From JAUZPB01 sp037140715 (lineage in GTDB: Bacteria > Bacteroidota > Ignavibacteria > Ignavibacteriales > SURF-24): a DNA stretch of 6,409 nucleotides. Made by a program: the position numbers and the translations under genes. The stretch is taken from positions 1 to 6,409 of the forward strand of contig JBAXDX010000118.1 of the NCBI GenBank assembly GCA_037140715.1, given 5' to 3'. Each line of letters starts with the position of its first letter. Within the stretch, counting starts at the first letter, position 1. The notes beneath the pieces were generated by a model. The model was not told where the DNA came from, did not search any database, and saw only the letters and a program-made list of their open reading frames with translations. Of the stretch, positions 4,542-6,409 are shown piece by piece.

Positions 4542-6170
4542 TTGAAAAATATCCTTACAGAGTTGTTTCGAACAACTTCTGACAGATTAGAATACTTAAA
4601 AGATGTAAATCCAATATTTAATGTTCCCGGCAATCAGGAACATGGCGATATTTCGACAAATATGGCTATGCTGCTTGCTAAACAGCTTAAGCGCAATCCA
4701 AGGGAAATAGCCGGAGAAATAATTAATAATCTTATTATCGACCCGAAAGTAATTTTAAAGGTTGAAATTGCCGGTCCGGGGTTTATTAATTTTTATTTTA
4801 ATCCTGAATTTCTGACTGCAATTATCCCTGATATTCTTGATAAAAAGGAAAACTTCGGCCGCTCGGATAAATATAAAGGCAAAAAAGCTACTGTTGAATT
4901 TGTATCGGCTAATCCAACCGGTCCGCTTACTGTAGGACACGGCCGCAATGCTGTTTTTGGAGATACTGTCACTAATATGCTCGAATGGACCGGCTACTCA
5001 GTTGACAGAGAATATTATTTTAATAATGCCGGGCGCCAGATGAGAGTCCTCGGTCAGTCGGTTAAGTATCGTTATCTTGAAATTCTTGGACAGGAAGAAC
5101 AATTCCCGGACGATCATTATCAGGGAGCTTATATTAAAGATATTGCGGCGAAGCTTTACACCGAATACGGAGATACGCTGGAGAATGAACCAGCAGAAGG
5201 AAGGTTTAAGGAAACTGCGGAGAAAGAGATATTTCAGGATATCGAAGGAACTCTTGCAAGAATAGGGATTAACTTTCAGAGCTACTTCAATGAGAATAGT
5301 CTTTATGAAGAAGGAAAGATAAAGGAACTGCTTGAAATATTTAAGCAGAAGAATCTTTCCTATGAAAAAGACAACGCCATCTGGCTGAAGCTTGAGGAAT
5401 TAGGCAATGATAAGGATAAGGTTATTGTTAAGTCAACCGGCGAGCCTACTTACCGCCTTCCTGATATTGCATACCACAGAACCAAATTCGAGCGGAATTA
5501 TGACTTAATTGTCGATGTCTTTGGCTCCGATCATAACGCGACATATCCCGATGTAATGGCCGGTCTTAAGTCTCTCGGTTATGAAACACAAAAAATAAAG
5601 GTATTAATCCACCAGTTCGTAACCATTATGGACAAAGGACAAGCAGTTAAAATGTCAACCCGCAAGGCTAACTTCATTACGCTTGACGAGTTGATTGATG
5701 AAGTGGGAAGCGATGTAGTACGTTATTTCTTTAATATGCGAAGTATTGTAAGTCATCTGAACTTTGACCTGGTACTTGCAAAGACACAGTCCGATGAAAA
5801 CCCGGTATTTTATCTTCAGTATGCTCACGCAAGGGTTTCCTCAATCCTTAAAATGACAAAAGAAAACGGACTTGAGTGTTCATCCGAAAATCTGAACCTG
5901 CTGACCGGAGCCGAAGAGCAGAGCCTGTTAAAAAAGCTTCATCAGTTCAGCGCTGAAATGCTTTATGATTCCGAGAACTTTGAATCCCACAGAATTACGG
6001 CATATTTAGAAGAATTAGCAGGCTTATTCCATAGATTTTATACAAATTGCAGGATAATCGGCGTTGAAAAAAAACTTGCCGAGGCGAGAATAGCTCTTTC
6101 CATCGCCGTTCAGACGGTTATAAAGAACGGACTGACAGTTCTTGGGGTCAATGCTCCCGATAGAATGTAA
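4542..6170 (+). CDS. argS: Arginyl-tRNA synthetase
   Basis: ArgRS charges tRNA-Arg with arginine using ATP. The 542-residue protein is complete and of normal length for the family. The N-terminal tRNA-binding domain (about 1-90) has GNQEHGDISTNMAMLLAK. The class I catalytic core has ANPTGPLTVGHGRNAVFGD, where the HIGH box reads TVGH (130-133), and EYYFNNAGRQM. The second ATP motif is KMSTR (370-374) in the stretch VKMSTRKANFITLDELIDEVG. The DALR-type anticodon domain (about 420-542) includes NPVFYLQYAHARVSSILK and ends with GLTVLGVNAPDRM, the usual ArgRS C-terminus. The Thr in place of the first His of HIGH is a natural variant in bacterial ArgRS as far as I know, so it does not suggest loss of function. 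The TTG start at 4542 is preceded by GGAG (4528-4531) at a rather long ten-base spacing; there is no closer ATG. Confidence 0.97.
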   Translation: MKNILTELFRTTSDRLEYLKDVNPIFNVPGNQEHGDISTNMAMLLAKQLKRNPREIAGEIINNLIIDPKVILKVEIAGPGFINFYFNPEFLTAIIPDILDKKENFGRSDKYKGKKATVEFVSANPTGPLTVGHGRNAVFGDTVTNMLEWTGYSVDREYYFNNAGRQMRVLGQSVKYRYLEILGQEEQFPDDHYQGAYIKDIAAKLYTEYGDTLENEPAEGRFKETAEKEIFQDIEGTLARIGINFQSYFNENSLYEEGKIKELLEIFKQKNLSYEKDNAIWLKLEELGNDKDKVIVKSTGEPTYRLPDIAYHRTKFERNYDLIVDVFGSDHNATYPDVMAGLKSLGYETQKIKVLIHQFVTIMDKGQAVKMSTRKANFITLDELIDEVGSDVVRYFFNMRSIVSHLNFDLVLAKTQSDENPVFYLQYAHARVSSILKMTKENGLECSSENLNLLTGAEEQSLLKKLHQFSAEMLYDSENFESHRITAYLEELAGLFHRFYTNCRIIGVEKKLAEARIALSIAVQTVIKNGLTVLGVNAPDRM

Positions 6171-6259
6171 AGCATAAAGGAGTTATTGAAAGAATATTTC
6201 CCTGCCCTAAAATACTACCGTCAGATTCTAAACCTGAGCCACCTTCCGGTATTATTTTT

Positions 6260-6409
6260 ATAGTTGCAAATTTAACTTTTACAGGAACAAATATTACTTT
6301 TGTACGTATAGATTTAACTTTTATATGTACAAAAGTTATTTCTGTACGTATAGATTTAACTTTTATATGTACAAAAGTTATTTCTGTACGTATAGATTTA
6401 ACTTTTATA
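6260..6409. repeat. 42-bp minisatellite built from 21-bp half-units, running off the window
   Basis: Two perfect tandem copies of a 42-bp unit (6302-6343 and 6344-6385, each beginning GTACGTATAGATTTAAC) are followed by a perfect partial copy (6386-6409) that continues past the edge. A diverged copy (6260-6301) precedes them with the same spacing. Each unit splits into two related 21-bp halves (about 57% identical in the perfect units, about 71% in the diverged one), so the ancestral period is probably 21 bp. There are no unique spacers, so it is not a CRISPR array. Both lengths are multiples of three. The + frame starting at 6260 repeats the heptads VRIDLTF and ICTKVIS, and the complementary minus frame is also open (stop at 6148-6150). 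Neither has a visible start codon, so coding is unproven. An inverted repeat, ACTTTTGTAC/GTACAAAAGT (6296-6305, 6327-6336), spans the first junction. Confidence 0.9.

Noticed and set aside
6260..6409. CRISPR array.
   Set aside because: The 42-bp units are contiguous, with no unique spacers between repeats and no cas genes nearby.

Overview
The window reads as an AT-rich bacterial chromosome segment with ordinary housekeeping genes, probably from the Bacteroidota/Chlorobiota/Ignavibacteriota group. That placement is an inference. It rests on a secreted beta-rich protein with a '...VFGQ' signal-peptide end, a stand-alone membrane-anchored LytR_C protein next to rsfS and argS, and clear Shine-Dalgarno sequences, which true Bacteroidetes usually lack and Ignavibacteria-like lineages could have.

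Layout. Bases 3-311 hold the C-terminal end of a sensor histidine kinase. A RidA-family gene (426-899, +) follows. It converges on a DAHP synthase gene (985-2010, -), the first enzyme of aromatic amino acid biosynthesis. Between the DAHP synthase and the divergent panD (2416-2787, +) lies a 400-base region that is not empty. On the minus strand it holds a sigma70-type promoter, a 27-codon leader ORF dense in Tyr and Phe codons, two alternative RNA helices, and a strong intrinsic terminator ending in six U. Together these form a complete trp/pheA-style transcription attenuator for the DAHP synthase gene. Next come a short secreted protein of unknown function (2930-3436) and a 217-base gap with an extended inverted repeat. 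A tight co-directional operon follows: LytR_C-domain membrane protein (3654-4142), ribosome silencing factor rsfS (4152-4520) and arginyl-tRNA synthetase argS (4542-6170). The last two both start with TTG.

The right end (about 6260 to the edge) is an AT-rich minisatellite. Its perfect 42-bp period is built from two diverged 21-bp halves, it is open for translation on both strands, and it continues beyond the window.

How the genes work together. The DAHP synthase appears to be controlled twice. One level is the protein's N-terminal ferredoxin-like regulatory domain, as in Thermotoga maritima. The other is the leader-peptide attenuator, which would sense charged tRNA-Tyr and tRNA-Phe. The rsfS-argS operon links translation control with tRNA charging. 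The attenuator is the best candidate for an undescribed regulatory element; the terminal minisatellite is the second most unusual structure.
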